Below are positions 32,362 through 33,763 of a stretch of 33,763 bases of DNA, piece by piece. Both the position numbers and the translations under genes were made by a program. The notes below the pieces were generated by a model. The model did not search any database. It had not been told where the DNA came from and worked only from the letters and a program-made list of their open reading frames with translations. How positions within the stretch are numbered: position 1 is the first letter of the stretch; each line of letters starts with the position of its first letter. Source of the stretch: Methanomassiliicoccales archaeon (lineage in GTDB: Archaea; Thermoplasmatota; Thermoplasmata; Methanomassiliicoccales; UBA472); NCBI GenBank assembly GCA_028682895.1, contig JAJRAK010000056.1, positions 1-33,763 on the forward strand, in the 5' to 3' direction.

Positions 32362-33483
32362 TTACCAGGTCCCGTACGTCCCGAAGTCCCTAGCGGCCTT
32401 CACCAGGGCGTTCATGTTGACCGGCGGGGTGTACGGCGGCACCTCGCATGCCGTCCCGAGGATGAAGCCGGAGGAACAGCCCCTTCCCTTCAGAAGCTGG
32501 TCCCGCGCCTGTTCGTAGACCTGCTTCGGCGTACCGTGCAACATCACCTTCGTGTCCACCGTGCCCATGCAGGTGGCGTAGCCGCCGAACTCCTGCACCA
32601 GCAGGTCGGACGGGAAGACCTCGCGGCCCATGTAGCCGATGTGCATGACGGTCATGGGGGACCATATCATCTGGTCCTTCAGCACCTTGTAGTCCGTCTC
32701 GTGATTGCCGCAGAGATGGTAGAACACCTGCGGACCGGCGCCCTTCTCGAAGCACTTGGTGACGAACTCGTTCAGATACTTCCCGGAGAAGTCGCGGACC
32801 ATGTCATCAGAGAAAATATCGTTGTTCCCGAGCACGGAGCCGGTGGTCACCATGGCGTTGCCGTAGCGGGCGGCTATCGCCTCCGCCCCGGAAGCGGCCG
32901 TCTCCATGTACGTACGGACGAGATGGTGGGCCAGGTCAGGTTCGCTCATGGTCCACATGATGAAGTTCTCCACGCCCACCAGCTGGGCGGCGCTCCCGGT
33001 GAGGTCGGAGGCGATGGCCAATGGCAGGAAGAACTGGGGGAGGTGCTTCTCGATGTAATCGTTCTCCTTGAAAAGCTGGTGAAGCGTCCATCCCTTGGCC
33101 AGGTCCTCGGCGCTCGGAACATGGATGTCCTCAACCTGGGAGGGGTCGAAGACGATCGGGGCCTTGGGCACCGGGGGCATGAGGTCCATGTACTGCACCT
33201 CCATGCCCAGCTCGGTCAGCCAGGGCAATGAGAAGTACCAGTGCGTGACCGGCAGAAGATCGTAAAGCTCCTGGGCGGCGGCGACGCAATACGCGCCCAG
33301 CTCCGGGTTCTCGTAGAACTCCCGGATGGTGTGACCACTGACGATCGCTGCGTGCGAGAGCATCATCGGGTCGACTGGTATGTGCCCGTGGTTGGTGCCC
33401 ATGAATGGTGAGGCGAAACGCTGCCGGGCCTCCTTGTGCCACTTCTCATCCACAGGAGCGAACATCTCATGCGCGGCGGTCAT
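32362..33483 (-). CDS. UroD/MtaA-family corrinoid-linked methyltransferase
   Basis: A 373-residue TIM-barrel protein of the uroporphyrinogen decarboxylase superfamily in its zinc methyltransferase branch. The zinc ligands are His256 and Cys258 (FYHLCGNHE) and Cys346 (LGTACEVPPYTPP), the His-X-Cys...Cys pattern of MtaA, MtbA and CmuA. True uroporphyrinogen decarboxylases lack this triad. MtaA/MtbA move methyl from a corrinoid protein to coenzyme M; relatives in acetogens and other anaerobes use other acceptors. No dedicated small corrinoid protein is in the window, so the donor could be the CFeSP or a protein elsewhere. A TATA-like element (minus strand, 33506-33511) lies 26 bases before ATG 33483. 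Substrate unresolved. Confidence 0.85.
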   Translation of the reverse strand: MTAAHEMFAPVDEKWHKEARQRFASPFMGTNHGHIPVDPMMLSHAAIVSGHTIREFYENPELGAYCVAAAQELYDLLPVTHWYFSLPWLTELGMEVQYMDLMPPVPKAPIVFDPSQVEDIHVPSAEDLAKGWTLHQLFKENDYIEKHLPQFFLPLAIASDLTGSAAQLVGVENFIMWTMSEPDLAHHLVRTYMETAASGAEAIAARYGNAMVTTGSVLGNNDIFSDDMVRDFSGKYLNEFVTKCFEKGAGPQVFYHLCGNHETDYKVLKDQMIWSPMTVMHIGYMGREVFPSDLLVQEFGGYATCMGTVDTKVMLHGTPKQVYEQARDQLLKGRGCSSGFILGTACEVPPYTPPVNMNALVKAARDFGTYGTW

Positions 33484-33560
33484 GGACCTGAAAGTGGAGC
33501 ATGGGGTATTTGCATTCTGCGATTGGGAAGTAACATTATCCCGAAGAATGATGAACGTCC

Positions 33561-33763
33561 ATGGTCGGGAATTTTCACAAGATCGTCGCGACGAACATGC
33601 GATGGGAACAGGTCCATTGGGGGCAACGGTCTCATCAGCTCACCGCCGGAGAGGTAACTTATGCCACGTTGGAATGGCCGCAGCTCTTTCGTACCATCGG
33701 ACTTGCATCCTCATCAGAAGGGGAATATTCGTTCAAACGCGGGGGTTTCCTTCATCCGTACAT
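33561..33763 (+). CDS. Hypothetical protein, 3'-truncated by window edge
   Basis: An open frame from ATG 33561 to the last base, coding for 67 residues. The visible part (RWEQVHWGQRSHQLTAGEV, then ATLEWPQLF and a GEYSFKRGGFLHP stretch) resembles small uncharacterised beta-rich proteins with repeated 'ATLxW...F' and 'W/YxFKRxGFxxP' elements. I recall that pattern from proteins without known function in several phyla, so it is family memory rather than a search result. A TATA-like CATTATCC (33534-33541) is centred about 24 bases before the ATG, supporting this start; ATG 33597 is a less likely alternative. It is divergent from the UroD-type methyltransferase gene. Confidence 0.6.
   Translation, partial: MVGNFHKIVATNMRWEQVHWGQRSHQLTAGEVTYATLEWPQLFRTIGLASSSEGEYSFKRGGFLHPY

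Noticed and set aside
33436-33657. A 73-residue plus-strand frame near the 3' end
   Set aside because: It overlaps the start of the UroD-type gene and its promoter and has no protein-like pattern. The frame at 33561 is the better candidate.
1-33763. CRISPR arrays, tRNA or rRNA genes, insertion sequences, phage genes
   Set aside because: No repeat-spacer pattern, no tRNA-like cloverleaf in the short intergenic gaps, and no transposase, integrase or phage protein among the reading frames.

Overview
The window reads as a fairly GC-rich archaeal chromosome. At least eight genes have a TATA-like element centred about 24-30 bases before the start codon, with no room for a Shine-Dalgarno leader. 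This is the leaderless promoter layout of archaea. Gene content (acetyl-CoA synthase and corrinoid protein genes, PRC-barrel and DUF998-type proteins, PadR regulator) suggests an anaerobic member of the Thermoplasmatota, perhaps a non-methanogenic relative of Methanomassiliicoccales. That placement is inference, because no rRNA or marker gene is present.

Layout. 1-2731: a membrane-anchored protein cut by the window edge, followed by a translationally coupled ABC-2 type ATPase and permease. 2930-7096 (minus): padR and a heterodimeric ABC exporter. 7202-7972: an unrecognised protein. 8142-13428: a five-gene operon of a duplicated ACT-domain protein, biotin ligase, 12S-type carboxyltransferase, 5S/PycB-type carboxyltransferase and biotin carrier, with no biotin carboxylase. 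This is the subunit set of a transcarboxylase. 13425-16708: M16 peptidase, DUF998-like membrane protein, PRC-barrel protein and a receiver-domain protein.

16819-33483 is a one-carbon island built around the acetyl-CoA (Wood-Ljungdahl) pathway. It holds acsB (acetyl-CoA synthase of full bacterial type plus an unexplained N-terminal extension of about 270 residues), acsD and acsC (corrinoid iron-sulfur protein), a secreted FN3 protein, cooC (nickel ATPase), a core-MetE-like methyltransferase, a SAM methyltransferase, a radical SAM protein, RACo (reductive activator of the corrinoid protein), a zinc-type cation efflux protein, purH, acsE (methyltetrahydrofolate:corrinoid methyltransferase, with all four pterin-site residues at Moorella numbering), a zinc-ribbon membrane protein and a UroD/MtaA-type methyltransferase. 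A further gene begins at 33561 and runs off the end.

How they fit: AcsE would move the methyl of methyl-tetrahydrofolate to AcsCD, RACo would rescue oxidised cobalamin, AcsB would make acetyl-CoA, and CooC would load nickel. The MetE-like protein could draw methyl groups from the same corrinoid for methionine. PurH uses 10-formyl-tetrahydrofolate and shares a divergent promoter region with acsE. Together these point to folate rather than methanopterin as the C1 carrier. No carbon monoxide dehydrogenase subunit lies in the window. No rRNA, tRNA, CRISPR, IS element or phage gene was found, and no gene-free stretch exceeds 300 bases.
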